A DNA stretch of 64,000 bases from Trachythela sp. YZ-2020 (taxonomy: Eukaryota > Cnidaria > Anthozoa > Malacalcyonacea > Clavulariidae), in NCBI GenBank assembly GCA_016169945.1, contig JADLSH010000184.1:1426001-1490000 (forward strand). The letters are read 5' to 3'. The notes beneath the pieces were generated by a model. It was given only the letters and a program-made list of their open reading frames with translations, did not search any database and was not told the origin of the DNA. The position numbers and the translations under genes were made by a program. Positions 33,801-45,100 of this stretch are shown here, in pieces. How positions within the stretch are numbered: the stretch's first letter is position 1; every line of letters starts with the position of its first letter.

Positions 33801-36800
33801 CGCTCTCTTGTTAATATTTCCGCTCCAGCGGATGCCAAAGATGCAGTTTTTTCTGGAAATATAACCTGTACTGGTGAAGAGAAATACTTATCCCAGTGTT
33901 CAATTACTGCTTCTACCCAAAATTGTTCTCAGTTATCATACGTAGAATGTACTGTTGGTAAGAAACAATTATATTTTGTATCGGCCAATATTGCATCAAA
34001 CTTCAAGTGTTATGTAACAATATTTAAGCTAAGCTTTTTTCAATACAATAAATCTTATTTGAGTGAAATATCTGTTGTAGTTTTTGCGCTACATTAAATC
34101 AAACCGCACCATAAGTTTTTTTTTGGGACACCCGGTATTACGTATTGGCACGAATATCTAGATTTGGTATATTTATACAAATGTATTATGAATGCTACTG
34201 ACGAGAACATTACCGTAAAAATTCCAACACACCAGACTTAGTGTAGTACTTTTTACTTTTTGTTGACATTTTCAGGTATTTTTTTCTCATTTTTTGGAAC
34301 CCCGTAATTGGAGTTTTTACTCTGTGGGAATTCCCTGTCTTCAATTTAACACATTAACATTACCAGAACATGGCTTACAATTCCAGAAAACCTACACAGA
34401 GCCCAAGGTATACAAATAAAACCACTAACTTTTTAATATTTAATCTAAGGCATTTACCTAATTAATATTAAGCCATGTATAATTTATGCATGAAAACTTC
34501 AATCTCTCTCGCTGGTGGTTGTATGCCGTCTCTGAGTGCCCTCTAGTTTACCTTATTAGTTTTTGTATATCAGTATGTGCCTTTTATCAGACGAAGGGCT
34601 TTCGCTCGAAACGTCGAAGTTCTTGTTCTATTTTTCAGGCAGATTGATCCTAAAGACCAGAAGCTTATTGTATAGACGCTACCTACGCCGGCACCACACT
34701 TTCGAAATATTTTTCGAGATGTTAGATCCTCTATTGCACGATAATTTATTATGCACACCTCAAAAATATATTTTCTACTTTTTCCCCCAGCTGTATTACC
34801 AGACAAACCTACAAACCTCACCGTCACTGACATCACCTCCAGAAGTGTTAAGATATCTTGGCTAGATCCTAAATATGGAGGAGACGCTCGTTTAAGACAC
34901 TTTTCGATCAAAATGAAGAAAGACAACTCGCTTATCGTAACTATTACCACAGGAAAAGTTAATGAATATGAAATAGATAATCTCACTCCGTATACTACAT
35001 ATGAAATATCCGTAGCTGCTGGCAATAAATATGGTTTTGGTGAAGAGACTAATACTACTTCGTTCATGACATCTGAAGGAGGTATGTGTTAAAATATGAC
35101 AGAATTAATTGTTGTTACATAGAACGGTATTTAATTCAAAACTGTTTTTAGCTCAATTCAAGGCAATAAAATTGAGCATTGATTTCCTTTTATAGTCGTT
35201 TTCCGGTGTGTTCAACAGTTTGTTCTATATAAAATTGAATTACAAACCTCTGTTTTATACTCTAGCTCCAAGCGGTCCTCCATTGAACATCAAAACCACA
35301 TCAAGACGTCTGTCGTCATTGTCTTTCATTTGGGACGCTCCTGAGAAAAGTAAACAAAATGGCGTCATTGTCAGTTATACTGCGTGTGTTTCACATTCTG
35401 CAGATGGGTCTTGCTTTAGGAAATACATCACAAGTGAAAGAAAATGGTTGGTCGGTAATTTGAATGCATCAACAAAATATTATGTTCGTGTTCTTGCCAG
35501 TAACAAAGCTGGAAGCAGTAATTACAGTGAAAGTAAAGGATTTTTTACGAATGGAAGTAAGTAAACATGTATATATAACTGCATATAGTGAGATTTTGTT
35601 TGTGGTTATATGCTATCTAGAATTCCATATTTGTCATTTAGCGTATTTTATGCATTTAAGTGGTTCAGTTTCTTAAGTTTCCAGCGAGAATTAATAGTAA
35701 AAACCTCTAGTATGCTTGGCTTCCCCTGGCTCCAAATTGGTCGTGACGTTTACGACCATGTCAAGATAGCAAATATGTAATAGAGTGTCGATATATTTCT
35801 GCAATAATAAAAACTGATTTGCATAAAGCACAAAAACCATGAACGTGGTGGTGACAGCTAAGACCAAATTAAACGAAAAACGTGCCATGACAACACTGTT
35901 CAGTTACAACACGTTAACATTACTACACGCAACATTGCTACAATTCGAGAAAACCTACACAGAGCCCCAGATATACAGATGAATTTTACAATTAACTTTG
36001 ATTTAACATATCGGCATTTTCTTACAGGATCAGCAAAGAAGGCCGTACCTGAAACATCAAGTACACTTACATTTTCATTGGAAATCCCATCAAAAACATT
36101 TGTGTAAGTATATGAAAGTTTCTGATGGTATCATTAATTATAGTTTATCAACACTACAAAGCTAAACCTGATTGTCATCTATAGGAGTGGTAGCACCTAT
36201 ATTCCCTGTTGTTACATTCGAATCTATTTGGACGCCACAAGTTTCATGTTACAAGCATATACTGCAATCAGTGTTAAAATCCTCACTTGGTATATTATTC
36301 GGTTTTTGATATGTTCAGTAAGAAGGTAAATTTTGATTTGTAGATATTTCTACGTGGTGGTTTGGAAATTAAAAGACGGCAAAGAACCTACATCATCTGA
36401 CAGTTACGAAAACAATGAGTTAGTGACGTATGTGGAGGCTGAAAAATCAACCAATCCACAGCCGTATATCGCTGCAGTAATTACATCCAGCGGTGTTGAT
36501 GGAAACATGTTTGTACTTGGTGATGGCAGAAATACAAGTGATCCAACAACACGAAAACGCAGATCTACCTCAAGTAATTATTATAATGGTCCTCTGGAGC
36601 CTGGCACTAGTTACAGCATTTTTCAACGGATTATTACCAATGATAAGGTATTTATACTTTAAATGCACTTGAGTATTGTTTGCCCTATTCTTTCTTCATA
36701 AAAAAATCATCGGACCTTTATAAACAAGGGAAAATATTTCAATGATATCTCAAACGTAGGAGTCCAATATATGTAGTATTCTGCAATAAGCTGGGCTGCG

Positions 36801-38025
36801 ATTTGGACAAGATTAAATTAAAAACCGATTTTAACGTTTCAAGCGTAAGCCCTTCGTATTAGTCTGACAGTTAGTCTGACAGTTAGTCCTTAACTATCGT
36901 ACCAGACATTTTTACAAAGAACAAACAGGATCGAATAAAAAGGAGTCCACATATTTCGCTCAACACGTTATGAAGTCATCTGTGTATCTTTTTACTTAAT
37001 AGATAAATATACTATCGCCTTCTTTACTATAGGGTGATTATTACTCCACAAACTGGAGTCCCTCTTCAGAAACGAGCGAATATCCAGGTATATGTCTTTC
37101 ACGTAATTTCATTTCGATAATTGGGACGTAGCATGTTGTTTAATCTAGATAGAATCCCAAAGTATAATATATATTTTAGTAACAGTATGTTCTTACAATT
37201 GTTTCGTGGTGTTTCTGTTCGTCAGGTAGCCCCAGTGTATTGAGCAACATGTCAAGTGGTGACATAAAGGCAAAGGAAGGTGATCTTGTCCACCTAGTGT
37301 GTGCTGCTCAAGGTGAACCTCCAATTACCTTCAGCTGGGAAAAAGATCAGAAGCCACTGGAGAGTTTCATGCTAAAGGACACGCCCTACAGCAGTTCTTT
37401 GCTTGTTGTTACACTGAAAGACCAAACAAGTTTTGGAAAATATATTTGTCATATCCGAGATCGATTTCAAAGCACTACTCATACAATTTGGGTCCAAAAA
37501 CTAGAAGATACAGGTAATTTTGCTTTATCAACTTTCTTTTAAATAAAAAACATGCCTACCTCGCTATTCTGGTTAATTAAACGAATGACACGACAATTTG
37601 TTTGAGGATAGCATCTATTCACTTCAAGTAGCGGTGAAAAAACGTTTGTAAATGTTTATGTTTAACGAATCTTCCTCTCATCTCAAATTTCAGCCCCGGA
37701 ATCGGAGGAAAATGATGATCGTTCTAAGAAGTATCTTGTTGGATTGATAGTATTCGCAATTCTCCTGATTATTTCATTCGTAATTATTGCTTATTTGGTT
37801 TGTAAAAATCGTCCCAAGTCATCCACCACTAAGGCAAACGTGGAGAATAAGACCGAAGGCAGAAATAATTCAAGAGATATTCACGATAATCCTGACAGAG
37901 ATGACATGAATTATGAACAAGTTGACAATGAACTATCGAGAGGGAGAGAAAATGATGATCATTTATATAGTCATCTAAATGAAGTACAACCGGATTACGT
38001 AAATCAGGAGGAAACTGGAATTTAG
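27820..38025 (+). CDS. Multidomain type I membrane receptor: ricin-like, SUEL lectin, SRCR, two FN3, Ig, TM, tyrosine-motif tail (copy 1)
   Basis: Exons: 27820-27877, 28910-29413, 30421-30726, 33649-33957, 34791-35081, 35266-35556, 36028-36103, 36344-36647, 37033-37087, 37226-37513, 37694-38025, about 930 residues. In order: signal peptide (MYPKRFHFVILVVIFLFLQ); a Cys-containing ricin/beta-trefoil-like domain (TGLCIND, AQFRFRDNGAMLN, QGCLAA); a SUEL/Gal_Lectin domain (CPKDQYMVVKIASYRG, VTCLVKKQCDGLHECSI, YLYFEYQC); SRCR (GTKNVCWQSL, IVCRHLGF, GEEKYLSQC); FN3 twice (PDKPTNLTVTDI, PYTTYEISV; PSGPPLNIKT, ASTKYYVRVLASNKAG); an RPTP-like juxtamembrane segment with RKRR and YNGPLEPGTSYSIFQRII; Ig (VHLVCAAQGEPPITFSW, YICHI); a TM helix (YLVGLIVFAILLIISFVIIA); and a 72-residue tail with NYEQV, LYSHL and DYVNQ. 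Most domain exons are phase 1-1, the shufflable type. No kinase or phosphatase domain follows. The ligand is unknown; an immune or allorecognition role is inference. Confidence 0.87.
29925..30215 (+). mobile_element. MITE copy B in receptor intron 2
   Basis: Inverse of 5220-5490: TTGGCTACGCTACTCGCTAT, a CTATCGATAG-type hairpin, GCCATCTCCTCGGCGCGAT and CGCTCTCGATTTCTATGAG, then an inverted CTCATAGAAATC. It is absent from intron 2 of copy 2 (60506-61098), so it arrived there after the duplication or was lost. Confidence 0.75.
30960..31335. repeat. (GTTT)n/(GCTT)n microsatellite, about 375 bp
   Basis: A pure tetranucleotide array, mostly GTTT with GCTT interruptions. It is open in all three plus frames, giving Cys/Leu/Phe/Val-only ORFs that are not genes. 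It lies in receptor intron 3 and is missing from copy 2. Confidence 0.95.
31690..33075 (+). mobile_element. Crypton-type tyrosine recombinase (DUF3504) remnant in receptor intron 3, copy 1
   Basis: Reading in pieces: FEDISDEQLKQRQNNLKNKN, then a 1-nt shift to KFSEEKLDKHVAKFYFAART...YSLNRALKCYGHKFDITK, then an intron-like gap (32145-32255). It continues with LQNRVKWDIRFYFARRGAE, SHNDTQTLKRNDYNDKQIMS and LTGHRRSASLNIYQKV. These fit the DUF3504/Crypton tyrosine-recombinase fold: catalytic Arg (ARRGAE), second box (LTGHR) and catalytic Tyr (NIYQK). About 300 nt that include the HxxR box, present in copy 2, are deleted here. It also has a frameshift, so it is inactive. Shared with copy 2, it predates the duplication. 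Confidence 0.72.
34365..34440. repeat. Intronic repeat shared with 35912-35990
   Basis: Both contain GAAAACCTACACAGAGCCC and a preceding AACATTAC. They flank the FN3 exons in two receptor introns and point to past local duplication of exon-intron units. Confidence 0.55.
34560..34740 (+). mobile_element. Remnant of a Penelope-type 3' region in receptor intron 4
   Basis: Contains GACGAAGGGCTTTCGCTCGA followed by AACGTCGAAGTTCTTGTTC and TTTTTCAGGC. The same motif (GACGAAGGGCTTTAGCTCGA) follows the GIY-YIG ORF of the element at 46768-49440. It ends about 50 bp before the FN3 exon at 34791. Confidence 0.5.
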
Positions 38026-38469
38026 TGTCTTATTGGCGCATTGACAATCGAGATATGGCCTGGAAACTCAGCAAACTTCAAATAATCTTTAACGAGCAAC
38101 AATTTTATGTTGAGACGACTTCACCGTGCACAAATCTATTGAAATTTTGCCTATTAATATTTCAACAGCATGGTTGAATTATTCGCCGAAATGATTACAT
38201 TAAACGATTGCTTCATTATACCAAAAACTTATTGTCTGCACCGTGCACAAGTTTTCATAAACATGAACAAAAAGATCGAACAAAGATTTTGACCGAGTTT
38301 CCAGACTGTATATAACTTGATCGAATATACTAGTGTCTTGTGAGCATTTCTATTTTATACTAACCATGATTTATATAAACTTGATCTTAGACAATTCGTC
38401 GTTTTGTAGAAATCGATCATAATAACAAACAAATGCATGCAGACTCGTATAACCAATAGTACATTATTA

Positions 38470-38686
38470 TCTGCCTCGTACCCAGGCGGCCAGGCGTCTC
38501 CAGAGCATTATTTAGAAATTAGCTATGATGGGTTTTTTTACATGAAGTATTACACTGGCGAGCGAAGCGCGCAGAGGTCGCCTCCGTTGCAATACTTCAT
38601 GTATTCCTCTTATATATATAGCCTGACTTCATGTATTCCTCTTATATAGCCTGCCGCAAACTGAGAGCGCCTGGGTACGAGGCAGC
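38470..38686. mobile_element. Foldback element downstream of the receptor
   Basis: The ends CTGCCTCGTACCCAGG and CCTGGGTACGAGGCAG are perfect inverted repeats. Inside, CTTCATGTATTCCTCTTATA is tandemly duplicated. Noncoding, 217 bp, about 110 bp before the duplication junction. Confidence 0.75.
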
Positions 38687-40572
38687 ATTATTATAATATT
38701 CGCAAACAGCAATAAGAAAGAAAGGATTCGAACAGACTAAGAATGATATAGACTAGCATATTAACTTGAACAATCTTAGGCAAGTGGACAGTTACCAATA
38801 GGAATAAAGTTAGTCGCAGTTTTGGTTTCCTTCATTAGTAACACTGGAGGAATACGGAATGGCCGTTAGTGTTATTCTAGGGAGAACAGTTTGGAACTGA
38901 TAGAGCTATTAGGTTTTCTCCTGTAGTATCTCGGGACTAACGAGGGATGGCCCTAACTGAACCTCTAGGGAGAACAGTTTAGACTTGATAGAACGTTACA
39001 GTAAGAGCTATCTAGTACAATATTTGTTCAGTATAATTTAGTTTAACCACATACCCCCTAAAGGGATCTTTAGCCTCCCCTCCTTCAACACTATAGAAAT
39101 CCATTTCCCCATTTACTTAGAAGTCTATGTAACACCACTCTTAATTACGAAACCGACAACAACCAACCAAACAAGAAACCCTGTCAAGGAAAACTATCAA
39201 CAAACAAAGAACACAGACGAACGCGCTATGAAGACGTGGAGCCGTCGAAAGATCGCACAAAGCCTTCCGCAACATTGAACAAGAACAATGCACTGACCAC
39301 AACAAGCACTGCAAGACGCCTTAGAGTGAAAAGTTCAAACCATCAAGACATTCGAGATTTGTTAAACCCCGACTTAACCCTATCTTCATCTATCGGTCCC
39401 CCTTTCAAGTCTAGTACCCAAATCGAATCGGATAAAAATAAAGAAAAAATTGACATTACATCACAAACCTTAAATCCAAGTCAAGAAAATGTGAAAAATC
39501 AGAGGACAATTCCAAGCAAAAGTGGAAACACTCAAGACAACCATTTCTTGGATCCTGATTTAACCCTGCGTTCACCTATTGGTCCCCCTTCGAAGTCCAG
39601 TACCCCCCAGGGTCCCCACTCTGGCGAAGAACCGAAAAAATTCACACTAGCGTTCAGTCCCCCGCAGAATTCTCCGTCTATACTAAGCAATGAGGATATC
39701 GAGGGACTTCGGTGTACATTATTACCTCAGATACTTTCAATGGAAGGCGAGGTTCCTGAGCAAACTGAACCCCAATCCCCGACTATTCTGACGCGGTCGC
39801 ATAGTTTCACAAGAACGACTATTTTGGCCGCCGCGTCACCGGACCATAGGACACCCAAGCGAAAGAGGAATGATATATCATTCGGGTCTCCATTGGATTC
39901 AGGATCAAAACAAGAGAAGGTTAATGAAACGACAGTTTTAGGTGAAACAAGTACCAGCGAGAATGAGTGTCGAAAACAGTCTTCTAAAGTAAGCCAAATA
40001 TTTAAATGTAATTTATTTATTTTCCCAAATCGAAGAGTAGCCTAGGTCCGATTGTTAGAATGTAACAAATTAAGACATCAACCCAACCGCTGGAGACAAC
40101 AGACAGACAAAGAATGTTAGAAGAGTTTTAAGCCAAATGACTTCTTGCCGACAACTTTTTCTTGGCAAGTTAAGTATTTCGTTAAGTATTTCACAGAACT
40201 CAAAACTCAGAAAAACTGAATTAGCTGGCTTCAATTTCAAGCGTTAGCGTTCCAGTCTATTATAGTTCAATGGTATAGACTGCGAATCGGCGGGCAAACG
40301 CTTGTTCTGTCACGTGGTTGAACTCCGCATTAATTAAGGCTAAAATATGCCTTAATTAAGGCGCATTCTCAAAATCCTGTCCTTCCAGCAAGGAAGTGTC
40401 TGGAACAGACGCCATCTTCGTTTATTAAATATCATAGTTTTCCAATAAATAGACAATCACAGTTTTTCACGGGGAAATCCACGTGACAGAACAAGCTTTT
40501 GCCCGCCGATTCGCAGTCTATACAGGAAACGAAATTTCTGTGTAGACCTGCACGCAGGCTAGTTATACTCCA

Positions 40573-40818
40573 GCCAGGCAATTTTTGCTGCCACTTGCAA
40601 CGCAATTTCGGACACAGAGCGATGTTAGGTAAAAATTGTGAGCATGAATCTCGTTTTACTTTGCCGATAATTTTCTTGCTAAACATGCCCAGAAAGTGAC
40701 CAAGAAATGAATGAGAATGGTAATGTCGGTGAAGTGAAACGCGGGCCATGTTCAATGTTTTCCTGTGTGTACAATTTTATATAACAAGGCTCTGTGCAAG
40801 TTGCAGCGAAATATTCCC
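40573..40818. mobile_element. Dispersed about 245-bp MITE, RBBP8 copy 2
   Basis: Duplicate of 15336-15580, with the same GGCAATTTTTGCTGCMACTT start and GTTGCAGCGAAATATTCC end. It lies 54 bp before the exon at 40872. Confidence 0.7.
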
Positions 40819-41252
40819 CCGTATAACGTACATGGCTTTTAGAGACAACGATTTTTCCTGATTTTCTTAAGCCCCCAACTGGGAACCAGATCCTCTCACC
40901 AGATATCATAATCCTGGACAACAGCGACTTTGTGAAACCCAACGGCACAGGGATACCAAGAAAGAAACCCAAGACTGCCTCTGCTGCTAATGAATCAGCA
41001 TTGAACACAAGTAGTCTGTTGTTTACCTCACCACAGACGAGTGACAGTCCAGGTATTGGTCTCGTGTGTATTTTTATAGCTCAGAGGGTGATTTGACCTC
41101 TGTTTACGTCCGCCAAGAAATTATGTTTTTACCTTAATTTTTGTTTGTTTGTTTGTTTGTTTGTTTGTTTGTTTGTTTGTTTGTTTGTTTGTGAGCATGA
41201 TAATTAAAATATTACCAAACAGCTATCCAGTATAAATGAAGTTAGTTACTTA

Positions 41253-41622
41253 ATGTAGAAGTTTTAGGTGGATGGATATTTCGAGTGAAATATTATACAC
41301 AATATTTTAGACCTGAACGGGAACGGCTGCGAAAAATGCAACTCTAAGTCCTTCGACAGGAATTGAACCTGCGGCCCTGCGATTCCGGTGCAGCGCTCTG
41401 ACCACTGAGCTACAGAGTCCAGTTGCCAAGCGTTAACCACAAGTTCATGTATATATATATATATATATAGGGCCGCAGGTTCAATTTCTGTCGAAGGACT
41501 TAGAGTTGCATTTTTCGCAGCCGGTCTAAAATATTGTATATAATATTTCACTCGAAATATCCATCCACCTAAAACTTCTACATCAATTTCAATCGAGTGA
41601 GATGCAGAAAAAAAACATCTTG
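41253..41622. mobile_element. tRNA-derived SINE pair in inverted arrangement, 15-bp target duplication
   Basis: GAAGTTAGTTACTTA occurs on both sides (41238-41252 and 41623-41637), a clean target duplication. The left part holds an antisense tRNA-like body (GGAATTGAACCTGCGGCCCT, GCAGCGCTCTGACCACTGAG, CTACAGAG). After a (TA)n core, GGGCCGCAGGTTCAATTTC and the flank TAAAACTTCTAC return inverted. An A-run near 41608 fits a retroposed tail. Copy 1 lacks it at 15945, so it is younger than the duplication. Confidence 0.75.
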
Positions 41623-41828
41623 GAAGTTAGTTACTTAGTTAATCCGACGGCAAAAATAAGCGTTTCGTTTGTTTCCGGTTTAATTTTCCTGAATGTTTGT
41701 TTGCTTTCCAGCGCCCCCGTCGTCCAAAGCTGGTCAAAGTGGTGATGAATCGGACGAAATATGCGGAAATGAAGGGATCGATCAGGTAATCTGGTATTTA
41801 CTGTAATGTATGATAACACTAATTACCC

Positions 41829-42315
41829 TGGACCACTGATCTAAAAACAAGGACTGGATAGAGCATCCTATTGAATTCAGTGAGCCAATTTTGATGCCAG
41901 AATATTTTTAATGAGATCAGATTTTTAAATCTGCCAAATTCTTGACTAGTCAAATCGTTAGCTGTTTAAATTAGTTATACTTTGAAGCAACTATATTTTC
42001 CTATGTAACTTAAGAAATATAGGTTCCAGAACGTTTTAAACACCACATAATGAGGCTTATGGCGGCCATATTGGTGTGACCTCATTAGTTATTCACCGGC
42101 AAATTTAGGAAGAAAGAGAGGCCACTGATGATCAATTCTTATCTAGACAATATTTGCCCTTTCCTACCAATCCCTAGAAACTTATAGAAGCTCTTTAAAC
42201 ATGTCGCCAACACCACAGTAGATTTGTGGTGGTCACACCAATATGGCCGGCATTGGCTTAATTTATGCATAGCAGATGCACTATCCAGTCCTTGTTTTCA
42301 GATCAGTGCCCGGGA
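41829..42315. mobile_element. Inverted-repeat element, RBBP8 copy 2 intron 8
   Basis: Duplicate of 16130-16605, with the same CAAGGACTGGATAG ends. Its interior is noncoding. Confidence 0.7.
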
Positions 42316-42836
42316 CATGTCAAGTAAATAGTATCGTGGGTATGCAAGTAAAAGCTTCTAATTCCTGGTTGCCTGTTTGGGAAAGTATAGTGAGCGCAGC
42401 GAACGAGTGAGATATCATGTTCAACACGAGAAATAAATCTGGTATCTCCAAGCATCCATGTATTTTTCTGTTTGTTATATAAAGGACAGTCTTTTCAAAT
42501 AGAATAAAATTATCCATTTTCATAAACTTCAAAAGCGATAATTTTCACATGTGAGATTATCATAAATAATCTCACATGTGAGATTATCAGTTTTATCAGT
42601 GCTCGAAATCTCTATAAAGCACTATACTTTATATAATAATATGTAATAATGTCATTCGCTTATTCAGTTGAATATTGGGAGAAATTGACCTTCGGTCTCG
42701 GCTTTCATCTGCTCTCGTTTCAACGCTCATTTCGGTTTGCATAAATAGCTCTGTAAACACGAAAAACGTCCTTTATTTCTTATAATGTTTAATATACATT
42801 TCTATATTCAATAAACCAATTAAATTTACAACTTTC

Positions 42837-44093
42837 TTAACAAGAATACGAGGATGTATAGGAACAAAACTCCAGTCTTATTCCGCTTTTAAACTGCGAG
42901 AATCCGTCTGGATATGCCTGAATACCTTGATCATTATTAAACAAATCTTCAGTATTCCAGTCTATATACCCCTCATGAGGGCCCAAATATCCATCAACCA
43001 GGGGACACGTGTCGAATCTCATTAAAATCAGACTATTGCATTGTGGGAAGCCAGTGAGCATGCGCGGGCCATCATCGCGACAACAAAAATATATTTGAGT
43101 GTTCTTGACGTAAATACCGTCTGGCAATGTTCCTTCAGCGCTGTTTGTGTTTTGACTGTCTTTGTCGTCCCAGTGTATACTGCCTGGATTGAAGAAGATA
43201 AATTTTATCAATATGATCTAAAAATATTTGATGGCGCGTACAGCAGGACAAATAAAGACCTATGAAATGAAGACTCCGTTTACAGAGGGACGAGAGGGTC
43301 TAACTGGATTTTGAAGGTGTTTGTAGATGGAAATTTCGAGCAAAAATTATTTACATATTTTTATACCTACCAAGAGCATTAGCGAAAAATGCAACTATAG
43401 GCAATCTGGCAGGAATCGAATCTGCGCCTCTGCGATTCCGGTACATTGCCAACTGAGCTACAGAGTGTCAGAGTCCAGTTGTCAATATAGCCAACCACAA
43501 GTTCATGTATATATACTAGGGTGATGCCAGGATTTGGTAATAAGGGTAATAATATTTATAATATTAATGTATTAATATTAATATTAATTATATATTAATA
43601 TATATTAATGTATTAATATTAATTATATATTAATATTATAATTATTATAATATTTATAATTTAATAATATTAATAATTATAATATTATTAATATTAATAA
43701 TATTTGATATAAGGGTAATTACAAATTCGCAAAGAGACAAATTAAATAAAAACAAAAAACCCATAAAATCCTACCTTCCATAAATCCCCGCGGACAAAAT
43801 CCTCCTTTACGAAAAACACAGAAACTTCCCTTCGGCGACGAAGTTGATCGCGAATATCTCACTCTAGTCTTGCAACAAAACCCCCATCCTAGGTTCTTAC
43901 CCAACGTTGCCACGTACGGCGCGTCCCCTCGTATCGTATTGTTGCCTTCTGTAGTATGGAAACGATAGCCTCGTTCCCAACCGAGTGGGCATCGTTCGTT
44001 TGATGGCATTGGTAGACAATATTGTCCTTTAGGCCAGACCGCCGCGACTTGAGTAGATATAAGTAACAAGATAGCAGTAGGTAGCAATATCAT
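42837..44093 (-). CDS. Secreted ApeC-domain protein, nested antisense, copy 2
   Basis: Exons 44093-43775 and 43183-42837 have exactly the lengths of copy 1 (319 and 347 nt), with the same phases and splice sites, giving 221 residues. Substitutions are few (for example AAA to VAA after the signal core, SSSWPKGRFC to TSSPKGSFC, GVYDKNTQM to GIYVKNTQI). All cysteines and the WPKGQYC, FCCRDDG and IDWNTED motifs remain. The absence of any indel while surrounding introns have several suggests it is still functional. It sits inside the truncated RBBP8 copy, on the opposite strand. Confidence 0.87.
43400..43520 (-). repeat. tRNA-derived SINE fragment, copy 2
   Basis: Duplicate of 17675-17790 with minor substitutions; A and B boxes are degenerate. 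Confidence 0.6.
43545..43715. repeat. AT-only tract, copy 2
   Basis: Duplicate of 17815-17970, TAATATTAATA words, small indels. Confidence 0.85.
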
Positions 44094-44954
44094 GATTGCG
44101 ACTATAGATTGTATCGCGTCAGGTTAGGTTGATCTTCTTTCTATTAACCACGGTTAGGTAACTTAAATTTGTAGATACGTTGTCTTTCTTTCAGTATGGT
44201 TAAAGACGCTTCCTATTCTTGCCAGTGTCTTAGTATATTCTAGTTTCCTAATCGAAAACGGATGTTTGCGCATTTTAAAGTTGCCAAATATTTGTAAAGT
44301 ATTAGTGTTATTTATGGTAGTGAGGATGAGTCGTAAGAATCTTAATTGAAATATGATATTAAACACCTATAAGTGCGGATCGTTCACGAACGTTTATTAC
44401 GTAAAAGGCGTGTATGACCTTGGAAATATTTGCGAAACGTGGCGAGATTTTGATTAAAAAGTCGGGGTTGCATTGGGGTGTTGTGGTACAGTGGTTCGTG
44501 CATATGCCTTTCACCTCTACGATTTGGGTTTAATTCCTGCAATGTGCAATTTTGATATGTTGCGTCAATGAAATGCAGAAGGATGACTGTGTTCCTGTGA
44601 CGTGCTTCATAGCACGGTCAATTATAAGGTCAAGCATGCAATGTCTAAATGCACGGCCTTTAATTATTTACCAGTTTGTCTAGTTTCGTCATATCTTTTA
44701 TAATGCCAATTTTAGAAGGGTTGAATCGTTTGTTTTGTTGTTGCTCTCTCTTAAAACGTGTTGTCGTTTGTTGTTTTGTCTGATGGTGATGTCATCGCTG
44801 GATTCATTGTTTGATTAAATTATTATATAATATAATAACTGATTAGCTAATTAATCATGATTATGTAATGATTGATTATATAATTATTTCATGATTGATT
44901 GAATGATTGTTTAATTATCTTTTAAATAAAATATTGCTTATATACTCTTGTAAT

Positions 44955-45100
44955 ATGGGCAGCTGGCCCAACGATATTCACCATTACAAAACAAGAAATG
45001 CTTCCAATCTTCACAATATGTATAAAAGAACAAATTATGTCAATCATTCTCTTACTAGTAAAGGGGTTGATATTTGGAATAAGCTTGAATATCTATTTTA
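44955..45100 (+). mobile_element. 3' end of a second LINE, abutting an RBBP8 splice acceptor
   Basis: Reads MGSWPNDIHHYKTRNASNLH then RTNYVNHSLTSKGVDIWNKL and a stop. This is the HxYxTRxxxNL...RTNYG...GxxxWNxL tail of non-LTR retrotransposon ORFs. It ends 6 bp before the AG of exon 45107-45174. Copy 1 has a different LINE tail in this intron. Confidence 0.65.

Larger units (their letters stand above)
13298..38794 (+). repeat. Tandem segmental duplication, copy 1 (about 25.5 kb)
   Basis: This unit holds RBBP8 exons 6-11, the nested ApeC gene, the small gene of unknown function and the complete receptor. Every element recurs in the same order and orientation from 38795 onward. The offset starts at 25,497 bp and grows to about 31,080 bp through insertions in copy 2. 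Homology starts at CCAATAGGAATAAAG in both copies. If the unit really ends at 38794, copy 2 would extend several kb beyond the window. Confidence 0.9.

Noticed and set aside
34570..35067. A 165-residue minus-strand ORF.
   Set aside because: It overlaps the well-supported FN3 exon 34791-35081 on the plus strand and has no recognisable content.
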